A stretch of DNA of 64,000 nt from JAIVHA01 sp965367295. Lineage in GTDB: Bacteria > Pseudomonadota > Gammaproteobacteria > DSM-19610. Below the pieces are notes generated by a model, which made no database searches, was not told the origin of the DNA, and was given only the letters and a program-made list of their open reading frames with translations. Where the stretch lies: assembly GCA_965367295.1 (NCBI GenBank), contig CBDUHN010000009.1:1-64000 (forward strand). Direction: 5' to 3'. Positions within the stretch are counted from its first letter, which is position 1. Each line of letters opens with the position of its first letter. Below, piece after piece: positions 17,664-26,484 of the stretch. The position numbers and the translations under genes were made by a program.

Positions 17664-18380
17664 TTACATCAGGCAATGTGTGTACGGCGGCACATTGAGA
17701 TGCAGCCAGTATTCCTCGATAAGACCGACCATATCCTCGAAGTTGTCCTGCGTAGTGGGCTTGCGCAGGTAGCTGTTGGTGCCGAGATCATAGCCGCGCA
17801 CCACGTCCCGGGTTTCCTGTGAAGAAGACAGAATGATCACCGGCAGCAGGCGGGTGGAGGCCTTATTGCGGATTTCGCGCAGCACGTCGAAACCGTCGAG
17901 TTTGGGAAGCTTCAGGTCGAGCAATATCAGGCAGGGTAGTGCGTTTTCCCCGGTGGATGGGGTGTCCGCAGTGCTGAACAGGAAATCCAGCGCTTCCCTG
18001 CCGTCACGCTTGACGACGATCCGTTCATGCAGATTACGTTTCTGAAAAGCCCGCAGCGTCAGTAGCACATCGTCTTCATTGTCTTCCACGAGCAGGATGC
18101 TGTCGCAGGTGATGGGGCTGGAGACCCGGTGTCCCATCAGGCTGTCTTCCAGTTTGAATGTCACGGTCTTGAGACCGATCTCATGACACCAGGCGATGGC
18201 GGCATCGGTGGTCTTGAATGTTCGCGGCCCTCCGCGCTTGGCGGACAGTATTTCAGGTATGTGTTCGTCAGACTCACCACGCAGTAATATGTTCCATCCC
18301 TGGGCCTCCTGATCCGGTACGATTTGCGCGGTGGTGAAGTGGCCTTTCTCAAAGAGAAGGCGTATTTCCCGCTCCTGCAT
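17664..18380 (-). CDS. Response regulator with N-terminal accessory domain
   Basis: A 238-residue protein starting at the ATG at 18380. An in-frame upstream extension is low-complexity and overlaps the neighbouring gene, so I reject it. Residues 92-235 are a CheY-like receiver of the Rcp1 subgroup (VEDNEDDVLLTLRAF; phospho-acceptor D155 in LILLDLKLPK; the conserved lysine in YLRKPTTQDNF), with no DNA-binding output. Residues 1-78 form a separate small domain that is clearly paralogous to the 76-residue protein encoded next door: both begin MQERE and share GW-x-LL, RG and FKT-x-DAA-x-x-WC-x-x-IG. It lies between the convergent por and Mbx-like operons and is a candidate partner for the upstream orphan kinase. 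Confidence 0.88.
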   Translation of the reverse strand: MQEREIRLLFEKGHFTTAQIVPDQEAQGWNILLRGESDEHIPEILSAKRGGPRTFKTTDAAIAWCHEIGLKTVTFKLEDSLMGHRVSSPITCDSILLVEDNEDDVLLTLRAFQKRNLHERIVVKRDGREALDFLFSTADTPSTGENALPCLILLDLKLPKLDGFDVLREIRNKASTRLLPVIILSSSQETRDVVRGYDLGTNSYLRKPTTQDNFEDMVGLIEEYWLHLNVPPYTHCLM

Positions 18381-18531
18381 TGGCTGGTCCCTTCGGGTTA
18401 TTGTGTAGCAACATTTCAGATGCCTGTTTACGGCAATATAGCCCAAATATAAAAAAATGGGCAAGCTCTGAACGGAATAAAGGAAAGAGAGATAGCGTGG
18501 ACCGGCTTCCACCTCGGTCGGCACGGGGGAA

Positions 18532-18762
18532 TCAGAGGTTGATACTGATTTCCCTGAAGCCGATACGCTGGCACCAGCGCAGGGCGGCATCACTGGTCTT
18601 GAACAGGCGGATACTGCGCCCGCGTTTGTTCTCCAGGGCAATGGTCTCGCCCCGGGTGGTCTGCAGCAGGACGATCCAGCCGGAACGCGCCTGATCCCAT
18701 TGGAGCATGGAACTGGCGAGTTTACCGCTGGCAAATGAGGTTACCACTTCCCGTTCTTGCAC
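18532..18762 (-). CDS. Small protein paralogous to the response-regulator N-domain
   Basis: A 76-residue ORF with a GTG start (reads MQEREVVTSF). It aligns end to end with residues 1-78 of the response regulator encoded 150 bases downstream: the GW and LL positions, an RG turn, FKTSDAALRWCQRIGFREI, and a hydrophobic C-terminal strand. I recall small proteins of this look annotated as partition-associated in some mobile elements but cannot verify that. The paralogy shows both copies are real coding sequence and suggests a domain that pairs with itself or binds a shared ligand. No strong Shine-Dalgarno site precedes it. Confidence 0.7.
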   Translation of the reverse strand: MQEREVVTSFASGKLASSMLQWDQARSGWIVLLQTTRGETIALENKRGRSIRLFKTSDAALRWCQRIGFREISINL

Positions 18763-18839
18763 TTTTGGGCGCCCGATATTATTGATTCGGGGTATTGTGC
18801 CCGCAACCAGCCGAAATCGTAAAGAGGGGGCGTGGCATC

Positions 18840-19361
18840 CTACACCCCGCCGCTATGCACGATTTCATAATAGCGTTTTTCCAGTTCCCGCTTGTGTTCC
18901 AGTTCCTCGTAGGCGAGGTAGGCGAATAATTCAGCAATTGGGCCGGGTGGGGTTTCCTTTGCCAGCGCCGCGTACTGTTCCATGGCGGCCTGCTCACGGC
19001 CGAGGGCATAGAGGAGGATGGCCTGATCATCGGGGTTCTCTCCCAGGTCCGGGGTCTGGATGTAATCGGAGAAGCGGTGATCGCTGGGCGGACGCTGAAT
19101 GGCATCCTGGATATGCATCTGTACATCCGCCCGCTCGCGCAGGTCCTTGAATAGTTGGTAGTGGGTGGCTTCTTCGCTGGCCAGTTCCTGCACCAGGCCC
19201 CGTAGCGGTTTGGCCACACGGCTGGCCAGTCCGGCATAAAAATCCCGTGCGGTTTTTTCAAAGGACATGGCGGTGGTCAGCACGTCCTCCAGGGTCTGCT
19301 GCCCTTGCAGACGGGCATAGCCGCTGCCTTCGGGATGTTCACTGTGTTCCCGTTCGTTCAT
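18840..19361 (-). CDS. Ferritin-like (rubrerythrin-type) di-iron protein
   Basis: A 173-residue four-helix-bundle protein. It has ligand-type motifs of the rubrerythrin-like ferritin superfamily: glutamate in SFEKTARDFY, EEATHYQLF, E in REQAAMEQY, and YEELEHKREL (two ExxH-type helices). No rubredoxin-like CxxC pair is present, so it is a short rubrerythrin-like or ferritin-like form. The ATG at 19361 overlaps the stop of the NuoI-GltD fusion by four bases, making it the last gene of the Mbx-like operon. It could protect oxygen-sensitive clusters from peroxide or store iron; this role is inferred from family and position. Confidence 0.85.
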   Translation of the reverse strand: MNEREHSEHPEGSGYARLQGQQTLEDVLTTAMSFEKTARDFYAGLASRVAKPLRGLVQELASEEATHYQLFKDLRERADVQMHIQDAIQRPPSDHRFSDYIQTPDLGENPDDQAILLYALGREQAAMEQYAALAKETPPGPIAELFAYLAYEELEHKRELEKRYYEIVHSGGV

Positions 19362-21184
19362 GCACTGGCCCTCGTGAGGGAGTTCAGATAATGCTGCATG
19401 CTGGCGGCGACCCGGTGACCGGCGGCGATGGCATGGACCACATCCGGTCCTTCCACCAGGTCCCCGGCGGCCCACAGCCATTCGATGCTGGTGCGGCCAT
19501 CGGTATCCACCTGCAGGCGGTTGTGCTGCCACTCCAGCTGCTCGGTCAGCTCCTCCCCCAGGTAACCGGTATCCGCCGCCTGGCCGATGGCCTCCACCAG
19601 GGTTTCGCCGGCGTGCGTCTGTACATCGTTTTCATCGTAGAGCGGATGAAAGCGGCCGGCTTCATCGAAGATCGACACGCAGCGTACCGTTTCCAATCCC
19701 TTCAATACTCCGTCCTCCACCAGGCAGCGGCGCGGGCCGCGGCCACTGAGAATCACAATGCCTTCTTCCTCGGACTCACGGATTTCATCGGCATCGGCCA
19801 GCAGTTGGTCGCGCGCCTCCAGGGCGGTGACGATCACGTTCACCTGGCCATGGCGCTGTTGCTGCAGCCGGGCCAGACTGCGGGCCGCATCCATGGCCAC
19901 ATTGCCACCACCGATGACCACGGCGGAGTGGGGCACGTGGAATTCGGCGCCCATGGTGATGCGGCGCAGCAGTTCGATGGCGCTGATGGTGGCGGGATGA
20001 TCGGAGTCGGGGATGCGCGTCGAACGGCCCAGGTGCAGGCCGGTGGCGGCCAGCACGGCATCGTAGTCCGATTGCAGCTGTTCCATGGGCAGGTCCGGCC
20101 CGATACGGGTATTGCACCGGATGTCCACGCCCAGGGAACGGATGACATCGATGTCATCATCGAGACGCGGGTAGGGCAGCCGGTATTCGGGAATACCATA
20201 ACGCATCATGCCGCCCGGTTCGGGCAGGGCCTCGAAGAGGGTCACCGCATGCCCCTGCAGGGCCAGATCGTGGGCGGCGGTGAGACCGGCCGGCCCGGAA
20301 CCGATGATGGCCACACGTCGCCCGCTGGGAGTGGTGGCCCGGTTGCGTGCGGCGATCTGTTTGATCCGTTCGTGGCTCAGGGCATTCATGGCGTACTGCT
20401 TGAGCCAGCGGATGGCGATGGGGTCACCACGTTTGCCGATGGAGCAGGCGGTTTCGCAGCGATGGGTGCAGATACTCCCGCACACATGGGCCAGAGGGTT
20501 GGTACGGTAGATCTGTTCCACCGCACCCTCGATATCACCGGACCAGATGGCGCGGATGTATTCGGGGGCATGCATATGGGTGGGGCAGGCATCGTGGCAC
20601 ATGCCGCACTGGATACAACGTGAAGCCTCGAACAGGGCCGTTTGTTCGTCATAGCCTTCCACCACTTCGGCAAAGGAGGCAAGGCGCTCACTGCTTTCCA
20701 GCATCGGCATGGGCTGGCGTTGCAGATCCAGCAGGTCGGCATCGGCGGACTTGGACCAGCCCTTGGGAAAGCCAAGTCCGTGCATACCCTTTGCGTCGGG
20801 CAGGATGAAGAAGCTATTGAGGTTGGCACTGATGTGGATGTATTCCCGGGACAGTGATATGGAACCGGTCGGGCAGATATCCACGCACAGCGCGCACCAG
20901 CAGCAGCGGCCATAATCGATGGCGGGGCGGCGTGGCTTGATGCCCCGGAGCGGGTCGCTGGGCAGATCCGGGATGTGGATCATACGGATCGCCTTGTTGT
21001 CGCAGATCTCGCCACAGGTGCCGCAGCCGATACACAGATCCCAGTCGTTCACGTGAAAGCCGCGGTAGTTCTCCGCTGCCGGCCGTGGTTGCATGGGCAG
21101 GGTGACGGGTTCCTGGGTAAGGAACTTGAGCGCCTTCAGTGGCCGCAGCATGCTGCCCTTGTTTTTTTCTTTCACATCACTCAT
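19358..21184 (-). CDS. NuoI-like ferredoxin subunit fused to GltD-type FAD/NAD(P) oxidoreductase
   Basis: A 608-residue fusion from the ATG at 21184; a TTG seven codons upstream is less likely. Residues 40-110 are a NuoI/MbxN-like two-cluster ferredoxin (C51-C54-C57-C61 and C94-C97-C100-C104). Residues 185-250 have a third ferredoxin-type set (C190-C193-C196-C200) and the GltD-type set C235-C239-C243-C247. Residues 285-605 are the flavoprotein core: FAD motif IIGSGPAG, NAD(P) motif VIGGGNVAMD, and LWAAGDLVEG. In Mbx/Mbh complexes the NuoI-like subunit passes electrons between ferredoxin and the membrane arm; here it carries its own NAD(P)H module. It sits after the nuoD-like gene, where mbxN lies in archaeal operons. 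A gap of about 100 bases precedes it, the largest in this operon. Confidence 0.88.
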   Translation of the reverse strand: MSDVKEKNKGSMLRPLKALKFLTQEPVTLPMQPRPAAENYRGFHVNDWDLCIGCGTCGEICDNKAIRMIHIPDLPSDPLRGIKPRRPAIDYGRCCWCALCVDICPTGSISLSREYIHISANLNSFFILPDAKGMHGLGFPKGWSKSADADLLDLQRQPMPMLESSERLASFAEVVEGYDEQTALFEASRCIQCGMCHDACPTHMHAPEYIRAIWSGDIEGAVEQIYRTNPLAHVCGSICTHRCETACSIGKRGDPIAIRWLKQYAMNALSHERIKQIAARNRATTPSGRRVAIIGSGPAGLTAAHDLALQGHAVTLFEALPEPGGMMRYGIPEYRLPYPRLDDDIDVIRSLGVDIRCNTRIGPDLPMEQLQSDYDAVLAATGLHLGRSTRIPDSDHPATISAIELLRRITMGAEFHVPHSAVVIGGGNVAMDAARSLARLQQQRHGQVNVIVTALEARDQLLADADEIRESEEEGIVILSGRGPRRCLVEDGVLKGLETVRCVSIFDEAGRFHPLYDENDVQTHAGETLVEAIGQAADTGYLGEELTEQLEWQHNRLQVDTDGRTSIEWLWAAGDLVEGPDVVHAIAAGHRVAASMQHYLNSLTRASA

Positions 21185-21287
21185 CGCAATTGTCCGTTCG
21201 TGCAACCCGATCGAGCCGTTGCTTCAAAGCCGCCAGCCTGTGCGGGAATGACGGGTATCAATGTTTGCAGGTGGCAACGTCCCATGA

Positions 21288-22430
21288 TCACCGATCCACC
21301 TCCGGTGGGCAGGCATCCAGCGAAAACATGATCTGGGCGATATCCTCCAGCCGGGCCCCGACACTGATCCGCTCCAGCACCTGCACGGCATGCATCTGCG
21401 AAGGCCCGCGCACATGCACGCGCCAGGGCTTGTCACCACCATGGGAAACCACGTAAAACGCCAGCTCACCCTTGGAGGATTCGCTGCGCGCATAGCTGGA
21501 GCCGGCGGGGATATTCCAGGCCAGGGGATTGGGTAGCGGACAACGGATGGGGCCGTGGATGGAAGGCAGGCGGGCGATGATCTGGCGCAGGATGCGGATC
21601 GATTGCAACACCTCGGCGCGCCGTACCAGGGTGCGTGACAGCGCATCACCGCCCTGCTCAACGGGGATGTCGAATTCCAGTTCCTCGTACACCAGGTAGG
21701 GATCATCGCGACGCACATCGAAGGGCAGACCGCAGGCACGCAGGTTGGGACCGGTCACTCCCCAGTCCAGCGCCTGCTGCTGGCTGATACGTCCGACCCC
21801 GGTGGCGCGATTGATCACCACGGCGTTGTGGAAGAACAGGTCATCGAAATCGGGCAGCCGCGCCTCCAGGCGATCGAGCACTGCGTCCAGCCGCTCCAGG
21901 AAACCGTCCGGGATGTCCCGGCGCACGCCGCCAGGCGTGATGTACATGTGGTAGATGCGCGCCCCGGTGAGTTCCTCGAACAGGTCGAGAATATAATCAC
22001 GCTCGGTCACCCCCCAGAACATGTTGCTGTACATGCCCATGGTGGCCGCGTGGCCGCCGAAGAAAAACATGTGTGCCGTGAGGCGTGACATCTCCAGGAC
22101 CATGGTGCGGATCCATTGGGCACGGATCGGGACATCCAGGCCACCGAGGATTTCCACAGCCTGGGCATAGGTCTGCTCCATGGGCACCGGGTCGGGTACG
22201 CAGATGCGTGGCACCAGGGCCACGTTCTGGATCCACAGCCGCTCCTCCATCAGTTTCTCAAAGCCGCGGTGCAGGTAGCCGCCATCGGCCTCCAGGTGCT
22301 GCACCTCATCACCACTGAGCCGTACCTTGAGGGCGTAGTTGCCCTCGATACCCGGATGGTTCGGGCCGAAGTAGAGTTCGAACTCGTCGCTGGGCGGGTG
22401 ATCGACGGGGCGGTAGTTTTCAGGACGCAT
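21288..22430 (-). CDS. NuoD/MbxL-like catalytic subunit with two NiFe ligands lost
   Basis: A 380-residue homologue of complex I NuoD and group 4 hydrogenase large subunits (GYLHRGFEKL near residue 51). Hydrogenases bind NiFe through two CxxC pairs. Here the first reads RICVPD (C77, then D80) and the C-terminal one reads SLDACPPEVDR (C374, then E377), so one cysteine of each pair remains. Canonical NuoD lacks all four, and true hydrogenases keep all four. The pattern fits the Mbx/Ehr class, which does not make hydrogen. It overlaps the nuoC-like gene by 11 bases. The assignment to the complex is firm; the electron acceptor is unknown. Confidence 0.9.
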   Translation of the reverse strand: MRPENYRPVDHPPSDEFELYFGPNHPGIEGNYALKVRLSGDEVQHLEADGGYLHRGFEKLMEERLWIQNVALVPRICVPDPVPMEQTYAQAVEILGGLDVPIRAQWIRTMVLEMSRLTAHMFFFGGHAATMGMYSNMFWGVTERDYILDLFEELTGARIYHMYITPGGVRRDIPDGFLERLDAVLDRLEARLPDFDDLFFHNAVVINRATGVGRISQQQALDWGVTGPNLRACGLPFDVRRDDPYLVYEELEFDIPVEQGGDALSRTLVRRAEVLQSIRILRQIIARLPSIHGPIRCPLPNPLAWNIPAGSSYARSESSKGELAFYVVSHGGDKPWRVHVRGPSQMHAVQVLERISVGARLEDIAQIMFSLDACPPEVDR

Positions 22431-22953
22431 CGATGCCGCCTCCCTTGCCTTTCACTTCCTGCAGCCACTCGGGCTGGTAGTCCTGCCAGCGGTAGGTCTC
22501 CTCTACATAGCCGATGCTGGAGAAGGACTTGAGCATGGGTGGCGGACCGCCCCACTCGGTGAGCACGAACTTGCGCAGGTCCGGGGCGCCCTCGAAGTGC
22601 ACGCCGAACATTTCATGGATGTCACGTTCGAAGTAGCCCGCCGGGGTATACAGGTCGTACATCGATACATAGCGGCCGGGATTTTTCGCAATGCGGATAT
22701 GGGCCGAGATCAGCATGCGTGCCTCATAGGACCAGAGGTGATAGACCAGTTCGAATTCATCGGTCTCGGGCCAGTCGACACAGGAGATGGCGGACAGGTG
22801 CAGGAACCCGGCCCGGCCCTTGAGCAGTTCCAGCAGCGTCGGTAGCCGGTCAGCTTCCACGCGCACGCGCTTGCGGCGCGGGCCGGTATTCTCCATGCGC
22901 AGGCCGGGGATCTCCTGCAGGACGTCATCCAGGGTGCTGGGCAGCTGTTCCAT
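22420..22953 (-). CDS. NuoC/MbxK-like 30 kDa subunit
   Basis: A stand-alone 177-residue protein of the NADH dehydrogenase 30 kDa/hydrogenase family. It has the signature stretch ERDIHEMFGVHFEG followed by PDLRKFVLTEW. In this family it bridges the NuoB- and NuoD-like subunits of the peripheral arm. It starts one base after the NuoB-like stop codon and overlaps the NuoD-like gene by 11 bases, so translation is probably coupled. It is not fused to NuoD, as it is in some bacteria. Confidence 0.9.
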   Translation of the reverse strand: MEQLPSTLDDVLQEIPGLRMENTGPRRKRVRVEADRLPTLLELLKGRAGFLHLSAISCVDWPETDEFELVYHLWSYEARMLISAHIRIAKNPGRYVSMYDLYTPAGYFERDIHEMFGVHFEGAPDLRKFVLTEWGGPPPMLKSFSSIGYVEETYRWQDYQPEWLQEVKGKGGGIDAS

Positions 22954-23709
22954 TCAGGGTTCCTGCCGTTCGATGCGTTCGGGGAATTCCAGCGGGACAC
23001 CGAATTCCTCGTGATAGGCGGCATACTTTTCCAGCAATGCGGTATGGGGCCCGAGACTGCCATCACTGATCTGTTCATAGCGTTTCGCTTCACTGATCAC
23101 ATCGGTGGGGGTGTGCCAGTTGGGCCCGAACAGCTTCTGCTGGTTGCCGAGGTAATGATCGTAGTTGCGGTAGTAATCCTGCCAGGCATTGGCACGGCCC
23201 GCGTCGATGGCATCGATGAGGGTGAGGAACATCTGCTGGATGGCTTCGGGGCGCGGCATGCAGCCGGCGATGTAGGTGTCCACGGGCAGGTATTCCCCCA
23301 GTTGCTTGATGGTGGCGTAGCTGTGCCAGTACATGCCGCCGTTGATGGTGCAGGAGCCCATGCCGATGACGTATTTCGGTGCCTGCATCTGTTCATAGGT
23401 GAGAATCACCCGCTTCAGGGTCTTCACCGACAGGTAGCCGGTGATGAGCAGGATGTCCGCCTGCCGTGGGGTGACCATGGGTTGCATGCCGATGCGCTCC
23501 AGGTCATAGCGCGAGGTCATGGTGGGCGGCAGCTCGATGGCGCCGCAGCCGGTGCAGTAATGCAGCACGAACAGGGAGCGGGAACGGCAGCGGTCGGCGA
23601 TGCGGTCCAGTACTTTGGTGAGCAGCGAACGTTCGTCGCGTCCCACCTCGCGGCAGGCCACGGCCTGATCCGGGTCCTTGTAGATGGGGATCGGTTGCAG
23701 TTCCTTCAT
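22954..23709 (-). CDS. NuoB/MbxJ-like [4Fe-4S] subunit
   Basis: A 251-residue small-subunit homologue. The cluster ligands are C52 and C55 in YCTGCGAIEL, C120 in GMGSCTINGG, and C150 in AGCMPRPE. The CxxC form is like hydrogenase small subunits and Mbh/Mbx J subunits; complex I NuoB instead has two adjacent cysteines. This places the complex in the hydrogenase-related class. The C-terminal 90 residues extend past the core fold. It lies 10 bases after the nuoH-like gene and immediately before the nuoC-like gene. Confidence 0.9.
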   Translation of the reverse strand: MKELQPIPIYKDPDQAVACREVGRDERSLLTKVLDRIADRCRSRSLFVLHYCTGCGAIELPPTMTSRYDLERIGMQPMVTPRQADILLITGYLSVKTLKRVILTYEQMQAPKYVIGMGSCTINGGMYWHSYATIKQLGEYLPVDTYIAGCMPRPEAIQQMFLTLIDAIDAGRANAWQDYYRNYDHYLGNQQKLFGPNWHTPTDVISEAKRYEQISDGSLGPHTALLEKYAAYHEEFGVPLEFPERIERQEP

Positions 23710-23719
23710 GGCATACCTC

Positions 23720-24625
23720 TCATTTTGCCATCACCAGTGCCACGCCCAGCAGGGCGACGCCGGTGGGCCATTTCCACATCCAGCGCAGCACATCATCGGT
23801 CTTGTAGCGCGGGAACACATTGGTCACCGCCACGGAGAAGAACACCACGGCGGCCAGTTTGGGCAGCCAGGTGAGCCAGTACGCACCGCCGCCGAGGAAC
23901 AGCGCGGCGAACAGCGCGCCGGCCACGTAGATCTGGAAACACTGCATGATGAACAGGGAACCGAGATACTTGCCGCTCATCTCCACCATGGGGCCGGTGG
24001 CGATCTCCGCCGGTGCCACGTAGATCTCGAAGGGCTCCTTGCCGAGCATGGCATGCACTGCCAGCAGGCCACCGAGGGCCAGCACCGGCATCTGTACAAT
24101 GCCCCAGCTGCTGACGCCGTTCATCTGCTGCAGGGTAATGATCTGGTTGAGATCGGTGCTGCCATAGGCGATGGCGGCTCCGGCCACCACCACCATCAGT
24201 GGTACGTCATAGCCGAGCATGGCGGTCAGGGCGCGTGAGATGCCGATGGAACCGTTGGGGTTGGCACATTGGCCGACGCCCAGTGCCAGGCCCAGCGATG
24301 GCACCATCATCAGGTAGAGCAGGGTGATGAGATCGCCCTGCGAAGACAGGCCGCTCATGCCCGGCATGGGCAGGAACAGCACCATGCAGAACAGCCCGCC
24401 GAGCAACATCATGATGGCGATGTCGTGCATCACGCCATGGGAGACCTGGGTCTTCTTTGCGAAGAGCTTGCCGATGTCATACAGCGGCTGCAGCAGCGGC
24501 GGCCCGACGCGGCGTTCCACGCCGGCGCGTACCTTGCGCATCATCAGCACCAGCGCCGCCCCGGTCAGGAAGGCCAGCAGGGGCATCAACACCAGTTCCA
24601 GTATCAGTCGAATCGTGGTCATCAT
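23720..24625 (-). CDS. NuoH/MbxM-like membrane subunit
   Basis: A 301-residue hydrophobic protein with about eight transmembrane helices, homologous to NuoH and hydrogenase subunit EchB/MbhM. Recognisable segments are the RRVGPPLLQPLYDIGKLF loop, the GYDVPLMVVV helix, and the FEIYVAPAEIATGPMVEMSG loop, which carries the conserved acidic residues at the peripheral-arm interface. The ATG at 24625 overlaps the preceding stop by four bases (ATGA); a start five codons earlier is less likely. In the complex it connects redox chemistry with the proton or sodium pumping subunits. Confidence 0.92.
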   Translation of the reverse strand: MMTTIRLILELVLMPLLAFLTGAALVLMMRKVRAGVERRVGPPLLQPLYDIGKLFAKKTQVSHGVMHDIAIMMLLGGLFCMVLFLPMPGMSGLSSQGDLITLLYLMMVPSLGLALGVGQCANPNGSIGISRALTAMLGYDVPLMVVVAGAAIAYGSTDLNQIITLQQMNGVSSWGIVQMPVLALGGLLAVHAMLGKEPFEIYVAPAEIATGPMVEMSGKYLGSLFIMQCFQIYVAGALFAALFLGGGAYWLTWLPKLAAVVFFSVAVTNVFPRYKTDDVLRWMWKWPTGVALLGVALVMAK

Positions 24626-26484
24626 AGGGCTCCTGCCCACCAGACCATGATCACCGCTGCGATGACGAGATAGGCCGGGGTATAGGCGTTGCGATACAGG
24701 CCCAGGACACCATTGGCCAGTAGCTCCGTGAGGCTGGCCAGGCCCTGTTCGGCCCAGCGCACACTGCCGCGATAAAGCGGTGCCAGGGCACGCATCAGCC
24801 CGGGGTAGAAATTGTGGCTGTAGTGATAGCGCACATCGGCGGTGAGGAAATGGCCACCGGCATAATTGTCCAGTTGATGGGTGCGGTGACTGCGATTGCC
24901 GAGCAGGAAGATGACCGCGCCCATGCCGATCATGAACAACAGCGCACCCACTACCCAGATCATGTTGAGACTGCCGTTCGGGGTTTCGATGCCGCCCAGA
25001 TGATGCGGCTGCAGGGCGATGCCGAGTCCGGTCTGGGCGAAATCCACCAGCCCCAGCAGCAGGCCGGGGAAGAAGCCGGTGATGAATACCATGGCACCGA
25101 ACACCAGCATCGGTGCGCTCATGCTCACGGGCACTTCCTGTATCTCGCGGTGCTCTTGGCGTAGCTGGCCAAGGAAGATGTTGTGAATGAGTTTATAGAC
25201 GCTGAGGATGGTGCCCAGGGTGCCGATCACCGCGACGATGAACAACAGGGGCATGTGGGCATCGAGCAGTGCCTTGTAGATGATCCACTTGGAGACGAAG
25301 CCGTTCATGGGCGGTAGTCCCGCCAGACCGATGATGCCGATCAGCATGGTGACGTAGGTCAGCGGCATGCGCGTGATCAGGCCACCGAGTCGGTCGAGGT
25401 CGGCGGTACCGGCGCGATAGACCACGGCGGTCACGGCCAGGAACAGCGGTGCCTGGTAGCTGGCGTGGTTGATGATGTGCATCAGGCCGCCGGCCGCCCC
25501 CAGGCTGTTGCCGGTGAGCACGCCGAGCAGCATGTAACCGCCCTGGCCGATGCCATGCCATGCCAGCAGCATGCGCGCATCGCTCTGCTGCAGGGCGATG
25601 AAGGTGGGTACCACGATGGTGATGGCGGCGACCCAGGCGAACAGGTCGCGGGCGCTGAGGAAGGTGAAGGGGATGTCGAGTCCGGCCATGCGCCCGATAC
25701 CCACCAGCTGCACGAAGACGATGAGTATGGCGAACAGTCCCATGCGCGAGGAAATCGCACCCAGGAAGGCCGCCGCCGGGCCTGGGGTTTCGCTGTAGGC
25801 GCGGGCCTGCCAGAGATGCAATGGTACCAGCGCCATCTTCACCCCGAAGCCGGCGCCAAACAGCAGTATCAGCTTCCACACCAGGCCCGGTGAGGCGGTG
25901 GCCAGGGTACTGCGAATGGCAGGGAAGGTCAGTGAACCGGCCTCCACCCACAGCAGCGCCATACCGCCGAGCACGGCCATGGCGCCGGCGATGGCATACA
26001 GCAGGTAGCGGAAGGCGGCCGTCATGGCCTCGCCACCCCGCTGCGCCATGATCAGAAAACTCGCCCAGCTGACCAGTTCCCAGCCGATGAACAGGCTGAT
26101 CATGTCGCCGCTGGACAGCAGCAGCAACATGGCCAGCACATTGAGCGCCAGGGCGCTGTGGAACAGGCGCATGCGCGGCTGCTGGTCCTGCCAGCGACCG
26201 GCGGCAAACCAGGCGCAGAGCAGGGCGCTGACCAGGGTGATGACGGCAAAGAACCAGCCCAGTCCGGACATGGCCCAATGCAGCGGCTGGTCGAGGATGA
26301 GGAATACCGGTCCGGTGGCCACCGCTGCGGCATAGCGCAGGTCCAGCCCCAGGTTGACGATGAGCAGCAGCTGAGCTGCATACAGGCAGACGCTCATCCA
26401 GCCGGCCCAGCGACGGTTGCCGAGTGCGGTCATCAACAGGAATCCCAGCAGTGCCAGTCCCAGCAGGAGGTTAAGGTTATTCAT
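24622..26484 (-). CDS. Antiporter-like ion-translocating subunit (MbxH'-type, NuoL/MrpD family)
   Basis: A 620-residue membrane protein with about 14-16 helices. It contains the functional residues of the family: the TM5 glutamate in WELVSWASF, the TM7 lysine in GFGVKMALVPLHLW, histidines in LMHIINHASYQAP, and the TM12 lysine in GFVSKWIIYK. The C-terminal extension (residues 500-620) is longer than MrpD and ends in a final helix. As a second antiporter-like subunit following the first, it corresponds in position to MbxH'. It overlaps both neighbours by four bases. Whether it moves sodium or protons cannot be told from sequence. Confidence 0.9.
   Translation of the reverse strand: MNNLNLLLGLALLGFLLMTALGNRRWAGWMSVCLYAAQLLLIVNLGLDLRYAAAVATGPVFLILDQPLHWAMSGLGWFFAVITLVSALLCAWFAAGRWQDQQPRMRLFHSALALNVLAMLLLLSSGDMISLFIGWELVSWASFLIMAQRGGEAMTAAFRYLLYAIAGAMAVLGGMALLWVEAGSLTFPAIRSTLATASPGLVWKLILLFGAGFGVKMALVPLHLWQARAYSETPGPAAAFLGAISSRMGLFAILIVFVQLVGIGRMAGLDIPFTFLSARDLFAWVAAITIVVPTFIALQQSDARMLLAWHGIGQGGYMLLGVLTGNSLGAAGGLMHIINHASYQAPLFLAVTAVVYRAGTADLDRLGGLITRMPLTYVTMLIGIIGLAGLPPMNGFVSKWIIYKALLDAHMPLLFIVAVIGTLGTILSVYKLIHNIFLGQLRQEHREIQEVPVSMSAPMLVFGAMVFITGFFPGLLLGLVDFAQTGLGIALQPHHLGGIETPNGSLNMIWVVGALLFMIGMGAVIFLLGNRSHRTHQLDNYAGGHFLTADVRYHYSHNFYPGLMRALAPLYRGSVRWAEQGLASLTELLANGVLGLYRNAYTPAYLVIAAVIMVWWAGAL

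Noticed and set aside
18381..18734. In-frame N-terminal extension of the response regulator to a 356-residue form
   Set aside because: The extra 118 residues are low-complexity and overlap the 76-residue gene; the ATG at 18380 gives a start matching the paralogue (MQERE).
19362..19532. Upstream extension of the ferritin-like gene
   Set aside because: It reads Arg/Gly/Pro-rich nonsense across the end of the NuoI-GltD gene; the ATG at 19361 has an ATGA overlap.
21288..22430. A functional group 4 NiFe hydrogenase
   Set aside because: Two of four NiFe-ligand cysteines are replaced (D80, E377), and no hydrogenase maturation genes are seen.
21288..23709. Reading the NuoB/C/D genes as ordinary complex I
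   Set aside because: The NuoB-like subunit has hydrogenase-type CxxC, NuoD keeps two cysteines, Mrp-type genes are built in, and no NuoE/F/G genes are present.
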